Origin: Rhodospirillales bacterium
GTDB taxonomy: Bacteria; Pseudomonadota; Alphaproteobacteria; Rhodospirillales; Defluviicoccaceae
Direction of reading: 5' to 3'
DNA: 58,205 bases
Assembly: GCA_016712595.1 (NCBI GenBank)
Contig: JADJQT010000008.1
Coordinates: forward strand, 1 to 58,205
Every line of letters begins with the position of its first letter. Position 1 is the stretch's first letter. This document shows, in pieces, positions 7,256 through 16,624 of the stretch. A program made the position numbers and the translations under genes. The notes below the pieces were generated by a model, which worked only from the letters and a program-made list of their open reading frames with translations, was not told the DNA's origin and ran no database searches.

Positions 7256-10200
7256 ATGTCGAGCGGAAAGGAAGGTGCGATCGCGATTCAGTGGGAGATC
7301 GCGGCGAAGCTGAATTTCGCCTGTCACCAATGCGCCTTTTCCGTGCTGCGCGATCTGCGCATCGAAAATCGAGACGAGGCAGACCGGCTAGACGACGTGG
7401 TGGTGACCCTCGTTTCGAACCCGGGGTTTATCAAGCCGAAGAGTTGGCGGCTCGATCGCATCGCGGCGGGAGGGACGGTCGCCGTCAAACATCGCGATGT
7501 CGAACTCGACGGCGGCTTCCTGCTCGGTCTTACCGAAGCGGTGATGGGCCACGTTTCGATCCGCGTCGAGAAGGACGGTGAGATCATTGCCGAGGACTCG
7601 CGACGGGTCGAACTCCTCGCCTACAACGAATGGGGCGGCGCGGGCTACATGCCGGAGCTGCTCGCCGCCTTTTCTATGCCCAACGACCCGGCCGTCGACC
7701 GCCTCCTGCACGGGGCTTCGTCGCTGCTGCGTCGGGCGGGCAGACCGGACGCGCTCGACGGCTATCGATCGGGGAGCCGACAACGTGTGTGGGAGATGGT
7801 GTCGGCGATCTACTCCGCCGTCGCCAATCTCGGGATCACGTATGCCGTTCCGCCGGCGAGCTTCGAGCGGGATGGGCAGAAGATCCGCATTCCGTGCCTC
7901 GTCGAGGAGGGCAAGGTCGCCACTTGCCTCGACACGGCATTGCTCTTCGCCTCGGCCTTCGAGCAGGCAGGGCTCAACCCCGTCGTAGCCCTCCCACGCG
8001 GTCATGCCGTCGTGGGCGTGTGGCTGCAGCCGGAAGAGCTCTCGACGATCGTGATCGAAGATGCCGAGACACTGCGCAAACGGTGCCGCCTGAAGGAACT
8101 GGTGCTGATCGAAACCACCTTTGCCACCGCGCATCCGGCACCTCCGTTCTCTCGGGCGGTGAACGCGGCAATGGACACGATCACCGACGAACACGACGCC
8201 ACGTTCGGCGTCGCGGTGGATATCCGCCGGGCGCGGGCCCTGCGTATATCGCCGCTCGCGCTGAAGGGGAGAGACAAGCCGGGGCAGGAGCTTCCGGTCG
8301 AGGCCTCGGCCGTCGAGCTTCCGATGGAGGCGGCGCCGGCGCTGCCGGATTTCGATCAAGAGGCAGAACCAGAAGCGGGCCCGCCCGAGACGCCCGCCGG
8401 TCGGCTCGAGCGTTGGCAACGCAAGCTGCTCGACCTCTCGGCCCGCAACCAATTGCTGAACCACAGGTCCGACAAGACGAGCCTACGAATCCTCTGCCCC
8501 GATCCGGGTCTGCTCGAGGACAAACTAGCCGCAGGTGCCCGAATATCGATCGAGTCGACGTCCCGACTTTCCGGCTCAACCCGTGACGCCGAGACCCACA
8601 AGCAACGCACTGGCGAGGTGATCATCGAGGAATATGCCCGCGAAGCACTCCGTAAGGGCCAGGTGCTAGTCGACCTGTCGCCGGACGAGTTGTCGAAGCG
8701 TGCCGTGGAGATCTACCGGAAAGCGCAGACAGCCTTGCAGGAGGGAGGCACCAACACGCTTTTTCTCGCGCTCGGCTTTCTATGCTGGAAACGGGACCTA
8801 AAGGACGAGCGCCGATTCCGTGCGCCCCTGATTCTCCTACCCGTCACCTTGCAGCGCCAGTCCGTGCGCAGCGGGGTCCAGATACTGGCTCACGACGATG
8901 AGCCGCGCTTCAATCCAACGTTGCTGGAGATGCTGCGGAAGGATTTCGAGATCGACATCAGGGGGCTGAACGGCGCCCTGCCGCAGGACGAGAGCGGTGT
9001 GGACGTGCGCGGTATTTGGGAAAAGGTGGGCCGCGCGGTGAAGGACGCCCCCGGTTTCGAGATGGTCGAGGACGTCGTGCTCGGGCATTTCTCGTTCGCT
9101 AAGTTTCTAATGTGGAAGGATCTGGTCGACCGCACCGATGTGCTTCGGGACAACAAGGTCGTTCGCCACCTGCTAGAGACCCCGCGGCACCGCTACAAGA
9201 CCGACGTCGAATTCATTGACAAGGATACTCTGGATCGCGACTTCAAGCCGTCCGACCTGCTCGCGCCCCTGCCGACCGATGCCTCGCAATTGGCGGCGAT
9301 CGCGACCGCGGACAAAGGAAAGGATTTTATCCTCATCGGTCCGCCGGGAACGGGCAAGAGCCAGACGATCGCAAACATGATCTGCCACCTGATGGGCAAG
9401 GGTAAGACGGTTCTCTTCGTTTCCGAGAAGACGGCTGCGCTGGAGGTGGTTTATCGCCGGCTGAGCGAGATCGGGCTCGGCCGGTATTGCCTGCAGTTAC
9501 ACTCCAACAAAGCAAAAAAGAGTGATGTATTGAGTCAGCTTCGAGAATCGTGGGCGGCTGGCAGAGCAAGAGTGGCTCCCGATTGGGAACAAGAGGCTGA
9601 GCGACTGCGCGTCTTACGCGACAAGCTCAATCGGTTCGTCGATCACCTTCATCGCCGGCAGCGCAACGGGCTCACGGCGCACTACGCCATAGGCGTCAAA
9701 GTCCGTGACCAAGGATCCCTGTCGAGGGTCGAACTGTCCTGGCCCGATGCCGAGCAGCACGACGAGCGGCAACTGACGGGCCTGCGCGAAGCGGTCGAAT
9801 TGCTGGCCGTACAGGCCAAGGCCGTAGGAACCTTCGGCGCCAACCCCCTACAAATGGTTTCGGCCCCCGACTGGAGTTCCCGGTGGGAGACGGCTCTGAT
9901 CGACGCCGCGCTCGCTCTCGCCGATGCCGCCAGAGCCGTCGAGCAGGCCGTCGACGTGGCTTGCAAGGCGACCGGTGTCGGCTTAGCTGACCAGACTCTG
10001 ACGCGGCTCGACGCCTTCGCGGATTTCGGCCGAATGCTCGTCGATTCCTACGGCCAGCAGACGGCTTTCGCCCTGGAGCCCGACGGTCGTGAGCGGCTGG
10101 CGGCCCTGGAGGCGGTGGTCGGGCATCTGAAGGTCTATGCGGAATCGCAGGCCCGACTGAGCTGCAGCTACGATCCGATGGCTTGGCGTTCTCTCGACGG

Positions 10201-13200
10201 CGGAGACGTCGGGCGACGTTGGGCCCAGGCGCAAGCGGCTTGGTGGCCGAAGAGCTTCTTCGCCAAGCGGGCCGTGCTGAAAACGATGCGAGCCGGTGGT
10301 GCCCAGGGTAAACCCGACCCGGCAACCGACGGCCCCGTGCTGGCGCGGTTGCGTGAGGAGGGGGAAGCGATCGACCGGCTCGATGCGCTGCTCTCCTCGT
10401 TTCATGCCTGGAGGAAGCAGTCGACGAACCCAGAGGCGGTGCAGGCGTTGCGCGATCTGGGGGATCGTGCGCGTACGGCGGTCGTTCGCCTGGTGGATGA
10501 TCCTCCGGCAATCGCCGAGGCGCGAGCGAAGGTCAGGAACCTCCTCCACGACGGCAACGATCTTCTGGCTCCCGACGGCCCGGTCGGGCGGGCGATTGCC
10601 GACTATTTTCAGAAGTGGAATCGGTTTCGGGCCGCCACCTCGGCGTTCGAAGCCCTCGCAGCCTGCGATGTCGGCAAAGAGCTCGCCGAGGGAGATCACG
10701 CCCTAGAGCTCGTTCGGAGATCGGCCGACGCCATCGTCGCCCGACGGACCGAGCTGAACAGGTGGTGTGCTTGGCGCAGGCGGCGGTCGGAAGCCATGGA
10801 CCTGAACTTGGCGCCGTTGGTGTCGGCGATCGAGCGCGGGCTGGTGCGTCCCGAGGAAATCCCGGCGACGTTCGAGGCCGCTTACTGCGCTTGGTGGTCA
10901 GCCCGCGTAATAGACAACGACGACGTCTTGAGGACGTTCTCCAGCGCCGAGCAGGCGGAAGCAATCCAAAATTTCCGCCAAGTCGATTCGGCGTTTCAGA
11001 AGATCACGGCCGACTACGTCGCCGCTCGGTTGAGTGGTGATGTACCGCCACTGAACGAAGGTGGGGATGGCCCGCACTGGGGTATTCTCCGGCACGAAAT
11101 AGAAAAGAAGAAAAGACATATGCCAGTGCGCCTGCTGATGCAGGAGGCAGCTAAAAGTGTGATGACGCTGGCACCTTGCGTAATGATGTCGCCGCTGTCG
11201 GTAGCGCAGTACCTACCGGCGGATCAGCCGTTGTTCGATGTGGTCATATTCGACGAAGCTTCACAGATCGCCGTATGGGATGCGGTAGGCTCGATCGCGC
11301 GCGGTCGGCAGGTCATCGTCGCGGGTGATCCCAAGCAGATGCCGCCAACCAACTTCTTCAACCGATCCGACGACGATCCGGGCGGCGAAGTGGATTACGA
11401 AGGCGATCTGGACAGTATCCTGGATGAATTGCGCAGCGCTGGTATTCCCGAGCACACCTTAAATCTGCATTACCGGTCGCGGCGAGAGAGCTTGATCGCC
11501 TTTTCCAATAGCCGCTACTACGAAAACAGGCTGATCACGTTCCCCGCACCCGTCCATCCGGATCGTGGTGTTCGGCTCGTGCGGCCAGGGGGGTTCTACG
11601 CCCGCGGCAAGGCGCGGCGCAACGAAGGCGAGGCGCGCGCGGTCGTCGCTGAAGTTGTCCGCCGCCTTACATCTGATGACGAAGGCGAGCGCACGCGATC
11701 GATCGGCGTGGTCACGTTCAACGTCGAGCAGCAATCCTTGATCGAGGATCTGCTGGATAAGGAACGTGCAAACAACCCGAGGATCGAGTGGGCCTTCGCC
11801 GAGACTCGGCAGGAGCCGGTCTTCGTGAAGAACCTGGAGACGGTCCAAGGCGACGAACGCGACGTGATTTTGTTCAGCGTGACTTATGGCCCCGATCAAT
11901 CCGGCCATGTGACGATGAATTTCGGGCCGCTCAACCGCGACGGCGGTGAACGCCGCCTCAACGTGGCCATGACACGGGCGAGGGAGGAGATGATCGTCTT
12001 CTCCACGCTGCACCCCGACAGTATCGATCTCTCTCGTACCAATTCGGAGGCGGTCAAAGATCTCAAGCATTTCCTCGAGTACGCCGAGCGAGGGCCAGCG
12101 GCGATCGCTGAAAGGGTCCACGGCCCTCGGGAAGATTGCGAATCCCCCTTCGAGGCGGCGGTCGCACGCGCCCTGTGCGACAGGGGCTGGAACGTACACC
12201 CGCAGGTCGGTGTGTCGGCGTATCGGATCGACCTCGGCGTCGTCCACCCGGATGCCCCTGGCGTCTATCTCGCAGGGGTAGAATGCGATGGCGCCATGTA
12301 CCACAGTGCCGCCGTCGCACGCGAACGCGACCGAATTCGGCAGCTCGTGCTGGAAGGACTGGGCTGGACGCTGTTCCGAGTGTGGTCGACCGATTGGTGG
12401 ATCGACAGTGCCGGCGCCGTAGACACGCTCGACCGGCAACTGCGCGACCATCTGGAAAGCGAGCGCCGCCGCCGGCAGGAGGTCGAGGTAGCGACTGCTG
12501 CCTCTCCGACCGTTCCGCACGCAACGGAAGCCGAGCTGGTGAACGAGGATGCGCTCGGAGGAGACGGATCGACGACGGCAGCCACGGCTGCGAACAAAGA
12601 CTTTCCGACTCCGACCCCGCTCGAGCTGCCGGACGGAGCTCTCGTCGCCTCCGGGCCCGGCGCTGCCGCACGGCGTGCGCCCCCCGAACGTCCTCTCCCG
12701 CCCGGCAACGACTTGTTCGCGTTCAACAAGAGCGGGGAACCCGAAGATCAACATCGATACGCCAAGGCGCGTCTCGACAAACGAACATTCCGTCCTGAGG
12801 CGGCACGCTTTTATGCGGAGGACTACGAATCCCGCCTGAGCGCCATGATCGATCACGTTATCGACACCGAAGGCCCCGTGCACGAAGACATCCTGGTCCA
12901 CCGCATCGCGCGTCATCACGGGCTTCAGCGGGCCGGTCGCCAAATCCGGGAGGTCGTGTCGCGGGTGGCCAAGAAGCGACGCGGCCATACCCGCGAGGAC
13001 GTGGGGCTGTTCTTCTGGCGCAAGCGCACCGTCAAAGACCGACTGGCACCGGCCCGGTATGCGGACCGGGACGACGAGACGCGTGATGTCAATCATATCT
13101 GCGCCGAGGAACTGCGAGCGATCGCCTCAGCGCTCGAACTCGGCACCGACGTCACCGCCCTGGCGCGGGCGCTCGGCATCGGCCGGCTCGGTCAGCAGGC

Positions 13201-13234
13201 CCGCCAGCGGCTGGAGACGGCTCTCCGCGAGTGA
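7256..13234 (+). CDS. DUF4011-helicase-Vsr-like nuclease defence protein (Hhe type)
   Basis: This is a single ~1992-residue protein. In order: an N-terminal region with a transglutaminase-like Cys-His pair (GKVATCLDTALLF with Cys about 223, RGHAVVGVW with His about 250); the DUF4011 signature RKLLDLSARNQLLN near 390; a superfamily 1 helicase with Walker A IGPPGTGKSQT near 695, Walker B IFDEASQI near 1333, GDPKQMPPT, and late motifs VQGDERDVI and NVAMTRAREE; a Vsr/DUF559-like nuclease segment near 1630-1720 (SPFEAAVARAL, VECDGAMYH, FRVWSTDWW); and a DUF3320-like C-terminus. The DUF4011-helicase-Vsr architecture is described as the Hhe anti-phage system. I chose the ATG at 7256 after a G-rich site; a GTG at 7217 is also in frame. 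It stands alone between mobile elements. Confidence 0.85.
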   Translation: MSSGKEGAIAIQWEIAAKLNFACHQCAFSVLRDLRIENRDEADRLDDVVVTLVSNPGFIKPKSWRLDRIAAGGTVAVKHRDVELDGGFLLGLTEAVMGHVSIRVEKDGEIIAEDSRRVELLAYNEWGGAGYMPELLAAFSMPNDPAVDRLLHGASSLLRRAGRPDALDGYRSGSRQRVWEMVSAIYSAVANLGITYAVPPASFERDGQKIRIPCLVEEGKVATCLDTALLFASAFEQAGLNPVVALPRGHAVVGVWLQPEELSTIVIEDAETLRKRCRLKELVLIETTFATAHPAPPFSRAVNAAMDTITDEHDATFGVAVDIRRARALRISPLALKGRDKPGQELPVEASAVELPMEAAPALPDFDQEAEPEAGPPETPAGRLERWQRKLLDLSARNQLLNHRSDKTSLRILCPDPGLLEDKLAAGARISIESTSRLSGSTRDAETHKQRTGEVIIEEYAREALRKGQVLVDLSPDELSKRAVEIYRKAQTALQEGGTNTLFLALGFLCWKRDLKDERRFRAPLILLPVTLQRQSVRSGVQILAHDDEPRFNPTLLEMLRKDFEIDIRGLNGALPQDESGVDVRGIWEKVGRAVKDAPGFEMVEDVVLGHFSFAKFLMWKDLVDRTDVLRDNKVVRHLLETPRHRYKTDVEFIDKDTLDRDFKPSDLLAPLPTDASQLAAIATADKGKDFILIGPPGTGKSQTIANMICHLMGKGKTVLFVSEKTAALEVVYRRLSEIGLGRYCLQLHSNKAKKSDVLSQLRESWAAGRARVAPDWEQEAERLRVLRDKLNRFVDHLHRRQRNGLTAHYAIGVKVRDQGSLSRVELSWPDAEQHDERQLTGLREAVELLAVQAKAVGTFGANPLQMVSAPDWSSRWETALIDAALALADAARAVEQAVDVACKATGVGLADQTLTRLDAFADFGRMLVDSYGQQTAFALEPDGRERLAALEAVVGHLKVYAESQARLSCSYDPMAWRSLDGGDVGRRWAQAQAAWWPKSFFAKRAVLKTMRAGGAQGKPDPATDGPVLARLREEGEAIDRLDALLSSFHAWRKQSTNPEAVQALRDLGDRARTAVVRLVDDPPAIAEARAKVRNLLHDGNDLLAPDGPVGRAIADYFQKWNRFRAATSAFEALAACDVGKELAEGDHALELVRRSADAIVARRTELNRWCAWRRRRSEAMDLNLAPLVSAIERGLVRPEEIPATFEAAYCAWWSARVIDNDDVLRTFSSAEQAEAIQNFRQVDSAFQKITADYVAARLSGDVPPLNEGGDGPHWGILRHEIEKKKRHMPVRLLMQEAAKSVMTLAPCVMMSPLSVAQYLPADQPLFDVVIFDEASQIAVWDAVGSIARGRQVIVAGDPKQMPPTNFFNRSDDDPGGEVDYEGDLDSILDELRSAGIPEHTLNLHYRSRRESLIAFSNSRYYENRLITFPAPVHPDRGVRLVRPGGFYARGKARRNEGEARAVVAEVVRRLTSDDEGERTRSIGVVTFNVEQQSLIEDLLDKERANNPRIEWAFAETRQEPVFVKNLETVQGDERDVILFSVTYGPDQSGHVTMNFGPLNRDGGERRLNVAMTRAREEMIVFSTLHPDSIDLSRTNSEAVKDLKHFLEYAERGPAAIAERVHGPREDCESPFEAAVARALCDRGWNVHPQVGVSAYRIDLGVVHPDAPGVYLAGVECDGAMYHSAAVARERDRIRQLVLEGLGWTLFRVWSTDWWIDSAGAVDTLDRQLRDHLESERRRRQEVEVATAASPTVPHATEAELVNEDALGGDGSTTAATAANKDFPTPTPLELPDGALVASGPGAAARRAPPERPLPPGNDLFAFNKSGEPEDQHRYAKARLDKRTFRPEAARFYAEDYESRLSAMIDHVIDTEGPVHEDILVHRIARHHGLQRAGRQIREVVSRVAKKRRGHTREDVGLFFWRKRTVKDRLAPARYADRDDETRDVNHICAEELRAIASALELGTDVTALARALGIGRLGQQARQRLETALRE

Positions 13235-13380
13235 AGCCTAAATGCCTAGGTGTAGCAGCTCACAGTTCGGGAAATTGGACCGTGCGTGCGGAAACCGATG
13301 GCCCTCTCCCCGGTCGCGTATCCGGGCGTTATGGAAATTACGGCGGGAGGCAGGATCAAGGCCAGCTCTCGCATGTTGGC

Positions 13381-13506
13381 CGTCAGCCGCTGCACGTCGC
13401 CGCTTACATCGAGGGCCTGCAGCAGTCGATGGCGAAGCCGACGGTCAAGCAGCACCTGGCCGCCATCCGCATGCTGTTCGACTCGCTGGTCACCGGCCAG
13501 GTCGTG
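13381..13506 (+). pseudogene. Tyrosine recombinase N-terminal fragment
   Basis: This stretch translates to LHVAAYIEG, then KPTVKQHLAAIRMLFD and LVTGQVV. It closely matches the core-binding domain of the integrase at 29179-30140 (LHVATWIES, PTVKQQLAAIRHLFDWLVTGQVV). Homology ends exactly where the promoter of the HigB/HigA genes begins, and no catalytic domain follows. It is a remnant cut by the toxin-antitoxin module. Confidence 0.65.
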
Positions 13507-13519
13507 GCCGTCATGGCTC

Positions 13520-13575
13520 TTGCTCCCAAAATGGGATCGGCTATCATTGACGTTCCGGCTGTTTTCGGGTATCTT
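13520..13575 (+). promoter_or_regulatory. Promoter region of higB-higA
   Basis: Two sigma70-like promoters overlap here: TTGCTC (13520-13525), 16 bases, TATCAT (13542-13547); and TTGACG (13547-13552), 17 bases, TATCTT (13570-13575). The second would place the transcript start inside the toxin gene, so the first is likelier to drive it. A short inverted repeat TCCCA...TGGGA at 13525-13537 is an operator candidate for the HigA helix-turn-helix. Confidence 0.42.
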
Positions 13576-13576
13576 G

Positions 13577-13897
13577 ATGCGCGTGATCACGGGAAGGCGC
13601 CTCCAGGCTCATTGGGAGCAGCGAGGCCGTGCTGATTCCGAGGGTCCGCTCAGGGCCTGGTATGCGGAAGCCAAGAAGGCTGGGTGGCGAACGTCGGCCG
13701 ACATCAAGGCCAAGTTCGCATCCGCCAGCTTCATCGCGGACAATCGGGTGGTGTTCAACATCGGCGGCAACAAGTACCGGCTCGTGGTTCACGTGAACTA
13801 CGAGATCGGCGTGGTGCTGGTGAAATTCGTCGGGACGCACGCGGAGTATGACGCGATCGACCCGGTAACGATCGGTGGAGGAGGTGCGCCGCGATGA
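13577..13897 (+). CDS. higB: HigB-family mRNA interferase toxin
   Basis: The 106-residue protein begins MRVITGRRLQAHWEQ and contains LRAWYAEAKKAGWRTSADIK and NKYRLVVHVNYEIG, then VKFVGTHAEYD. These are the conserved blocks of the HigB_toxin family (RelE fold, ribosome-dependent mRNA cleavage). The start at 13577 matches family starts; longer in-frame extensions upstream come from the integrase remnant. Its stop overlaps the start of the antitoxin gene by four bases (ATGA), which is the usual toxin-first hig order. Confidence 0.8.
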   Translation: MRVITGRRLQAHWEQRGRADSEGPLRAWYAEAKKAGWRTSADIKAKFASASFIADNRVVFNIGGNKYRLVVHVNYEIGVVLVKFVGTHAEYDAIDPVTIGGGGAPR

Positions 13898-15072
13898 CGA
13901 GACCGATCCGCACCGAAGCGGATTACGAAGCCGGACTGGCACGCATCGCGGAGCTCATGGATGCGCGCGCCGGCACGCCGGAAGGCGACGAACTCGACGT
14001 CCTCTCCGCCCTGGTCGAGCGGTTTGAGGAAGAGCACTTCCCGGTCGGAGTGACGACGCCGCTGGCGGCGATCCGTTTTCGGATGGAACAGGAATACCTG
14101 AGCCCACGTGACCTGGAGCCCTACATCGGTTCGCGCGCCCGCGTCTCGGAGGTGCTGTCTGGAGGGCGCCCGCTTTCGATCGACATGATCCGCGCGCTCA
14201 ATCAGCATCTGGCGATTCCGGCGGAGTCACTGATCTGTGCGGAGCCGTCTCCGTCCGATCGCCCGGCGGATCCGCCGGCAAAGCCCGTTCTGAAGCGGTT
14301 GTGCGCCTGGGGGGTCATGCGTCGGGGTGAGACATACGAGGCCTTCATCACGCGCGCGTTTCAAGGCCAGGCGATTCCGGCGCTGTTACGCCGAACCCGG
14401 ACGAAGCGCACCAACGCGAAGACCGATCCGCACGCGCTGACCGCCTGGTGCGCAGGCGTTCAAGTACGCGCTCGCGAGATGCGCCTCTCCGCCCGATTCA
14501 GCGCGGAGGCGATTTCCCTCGATGTGGCTCGTCATCTGGCGATGCTAAGCGCGCGTTCGGATGGGGTTGTCGCCGCCCGCGGCGAACTGGAAAATCTTGG
14601 CGTGAGGCTGGTCGTCCTGCCGCACCTACCGGGAACCTACCTCGATGGTGCAGCAATGACGTGTCGAGACGGAGCGCCGGTGATCGCCATGACACTCCGG
14701 CACGACAGGGTCGACAATTTCTGGTTCGTCCTGCTGCACGAGCTGGCGCACGTCGCGAAGCACGTCTCGCGCGAGACCCCGTTGATCTATGATGATCTTG
14801 AGCTGCGGAGCAGTGAGTCGATCGAATTGGAGGCGGACAGTTTCGCGTCGAGCGCGACGATACCGGGCGAGTTGTGGGATCGCGCTGGTCTGACTGCCTT
14901 TGCCAGCAGTGCGGAGGTGCGAGAGTTGGCGCGACGGGCAGGTGTGCATCCCGCCGTGGTTGCGGGTCGCTGGCAAAATACGTTCAAGAACTACCGCAAG
15001 TTCTCGACTCTGCTCGGACGCGCAACGGTGCGGCCGCAGTTCGAGGCCGAATGGCATCACCGGGAAACCTGA
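13894..15072 (+). CDS. higA: HigA antitoxin fused to ImmA/IrrE-type (M78) metallopeptidase domain
   Basis: Residues ~1-115 form a HigA-like antitoxin: an acidic helical start, then a helix-turn-helix with SPRDLEPYIGSRARVSEVLSG and SIDMIRALNQHLAIPAE. The C-terminal half (about 150-390) resembles ImmA/IrrE peptidases and carries the zinc motif HELAHVAKH near residue 282 plus a downstream EADSFAS acidic-helix motif. Ordinary HigA proteins are near 100-130 residues, so this 392-residue protein is a fusion. The peptidase may cleave or sense a repressor, possibly the antitoxin itself; this is inference. The gene overlaps higB by four bases. Confidence 0.8.
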   Translation: MTRPIRTEADYEAGLARIAELMDARAGTPEGDELDVLSALVERFEEEHFPVGVTTPLAAIRFRMEQEYLSPRDLEPYIGSRARVSEVLSGGRPLSIDMIRALNQHLAIPAESLICAEPSPSDRPADPPAKPVLKRLCAWGVMRRGETYEAFITRAFQGQAIPALLRRTRTKRTNAKTDPHALTAWCAGVQVRAREMRLSARFSAEAISLDVARHLAMLSARSDGVVAARGELENLGVRLVVLPHLPGTYLDGAAMTCRDGAPVIAMTLRHDRVDNFWFVLLHELAHVAKHVSRETPLIYDDLELRSSESIELEADSFASSATIPGELWDRAGLTAFASSAEVRELARRAGVHPAVVAGRWQNTFKNYRKFSTLLGRATVRPQFEAEWHHRET

Positions 15073-15102
15073 ACGTCCGCGCTCGATTTGATCTCAGCAC
15101 TA

Positions 15103-16209
15103 CGTTGTTGCACGGACCTGGGAGTGCACGCGCTGAGGCCACGCCCGATCGTTGCTTACGCGATGCGGACGGACTTCGGGCGTCCGCACTCGAGCATGCG
15201 GTTCAGGACATTGACGGCGATGGCCACCTCGGTTGCCTGCCGCGACACGGTGCGGAACCGTAGGGCGTCGCCGATCACCCGTTTGTAACGGCTGATCGCC
15301 GCCTCCACCAACGCGCGACGATTGTATCCGGCGGCCTTCTGCCAGCCCATGCGCCCGCGCTCGGCGATCATCCGGAGATGCCGGTCGCGTTGCGTCGGCG
15401 CGGTCTCGGCCGTCGCGCTCGGCACCGCGGTCGAACGCGGTGGTGCGACGACCGCAGCCCCGGGATGGCGCCCGGCGACGACACCGTAGACGTCGTCGCG
15501 ATCGTACGCCCCATCGCCGGTGAACGAAGCGACCGGGTCCGCCACCTGGTCGAGCAGCGGGCCGACCCGCGAGCCGTCGTCGACGTCGTTGGTCGTCACC
15601 TCCGCCGCGACGATCTGGCCGGTGTCGACATCCACGCCGATGTGCAGCTTCCGCCAGGACCGGCGCTTCTTCGTGCCGTGCTTCTCGATCAGCCACTCGC
15701 CGGCCCCGCACAGCTTCAGACCCGTGCTGTCCACCAGCAAATGCAGCGGCCCGGTTGCCGACCGCGGCCGCGGCGGCACCGCCAGTGCCCCGGCCCGCCG
15801 GCTCATGGTCGAATGGTCCGGAACGGCGAGATCGAGACCGAGCAAACGAAGGATCGAGCCGATCAGCCCTTCGGTCTGACGCAACGCCAGCCGGAACACG
15901 GCACGCAGCGTCAGCCCCGTCGTGATCGCCAGCGGCGAGTAGTGCGGCTGCCCGCCGGGCGTGACGCGCGGCGCGGCGCGCCATGCCGCGATCGCCGCAT
16001 CGGTGAACCAGACCGTGAGGCTCCCGCGCCGGCGCAGGGCGGCATCGTATTCCGCCCCATTCGTCACTCGGCGCCGCTGCTTCGCAATGTGGTGACGGCG
16101 ATCGGCATTGGCTTTGAACGGCACGGCCACGCGTCCATCGGTCAGAAAAGGGACCGTTCCCCTACGCCAGCCAGCCCCCGACGGCAACCCGCCGATCCGT
16201 GCAACAACG
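15103..16209 (-). mobile_element. IS5-family insertion sequence, copy 1
   Basis: This 1107-bp element is bounded by inverted ends CGTTGTTGCACGG / CCGTGCAACAACG and flanked on both sides by TA (15101-15102 and 16210-16211), consistent with a 2-bp target duplication as in the IS427 group of IS5. It contains one transposase gene on the minus strand. A second copy of the same length, with the same transposase translation, lies in opposite orientation at 39645-40751. The element sits immediately upstream of the His-Xaa-Ser locus. Confidence 0.88.
15156..16124 (-). CDS. IS5-family transposase
   Basis: The ~322-residue transposase, started at a GTG to give VPFKANADRRHHIAK, has blocks typical of IS5 transposases: RRGSLTVWFTDAAIAAW, LRAVFRLALRQTEGLIGS, the first catalytic aspartate in HLLVDSTGLKLCG, the second in FTGDGAYD, and the C-terminal YNRRALVEAAISRYKRVIG with the glutamate. 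The frame appears intact, so the element may be active. Its translation is the same as that of the copy at 39730-40698. An upstream in-frame extension to 16400 leaves the element and is not expected to be real. Confidence 0.88.
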   Translation of the reverse strand: MPFKANADRRHHIAKQRRRVTNGAEYDAALRRRGSLTVWFTDAAIAAWRAAPRVTPGGQPHYSPLAITTGLTLRAVFRLALRQTEGLIGSILRLLGLDLAVPDHSTMSRRAGALAVPPRPRSATGPLHLLVDSTGLKLCGAGEWLIEKHGTKKRRSWRKLHIGVDVDTGQIVAAEVTTNDVDDGSRVGPLLDQVADPVASFTGDGAYDRDDVYGVVAGRHPGAAVVAPPRSTAVPSATAETAPTQRDRHLRMIAERGRMGWQKAAGYNRRALVEAAISRYKRVIGDALRFRTVSRQATEVAIAVNVLNRMLECGRPKSVRIA

Positions 16210-16424
16210 TATTGCCGCGGTGTAACCGCGTATAGCGGAGGGCAATCACGTGGCGATCGCAAAGAGGCCGAAGCGCAGCCCAAGCGCTGCCGACCCCGGC
16301 ACGGCGGCCAACAGCTGGCCGGTCGTCCTCGGCAAGTGGCGTGGTATCCGCAGCTCGCGAGCCGCTTGCCCCGGTGGGCAAACAGGCCCCTCCCGCACAC
16401 GCCGCTCCTTCGCTGGTGGGGGCG

Positions 16425-16518
16425 GCTCGCGGCGTGCGCCGGTCGGCAGCTTGGAGACGAACCGCGCGATCGCGTTCTTCTTCTCCATGCCGATCACCGA
16501 GTCGTAGTCGCCGCACAT
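16425..16518 (-). pseudogene. Fragment of a TIGR00282/YmdB-like phosphoesterase
   Basis: A minus-strand segment reads MCGDYDSVIGMEKK then ARFVSKLPTG. This resembles the conserved GDYDSVIGM....RF..K.P segment near the C-terminus of YmdB-type phosphodiesterases, usually chromosomal. The frame loses similarity on both sides. It is a ~30-codon remnant between the IS5 copy and the hxs promoter. The match is short, so the call is cautious. Confidence 0.4.
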
Positions 16519-16560
16519 GCCGAAACGCCAGGGTCAAGTGCAGGCGGGTTCCCTGTTACC

Positions 16561-16590
16561 TTGGTATTGGGCGCGCAAAGATGGTATAAG
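16561..16590 (+). promoter_or_regulatory. Promoter candidate for hxs operon
   Basis: TTGGTA (16561-16566), an 18-base spacer and TATAAG (16585-16590) lie 34 bases before the hxsA start. A G-rich stretch (GGGATGGGGG) just before the ATG could serve as the ribosome site. Confidence 0.42.
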
Positions 16591-16624
16591 TGTGTCGAAT
16601 ACGCGTGGGATGGGGGTTCAAAAA

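Noticed and set aside
11459..13096. 545-codon minus-strand frame inside the giant helicase gene
   Set aside because: It is antisense to conserved helicase and nuclease motifs, with no ribosome site and no recognisable domains.
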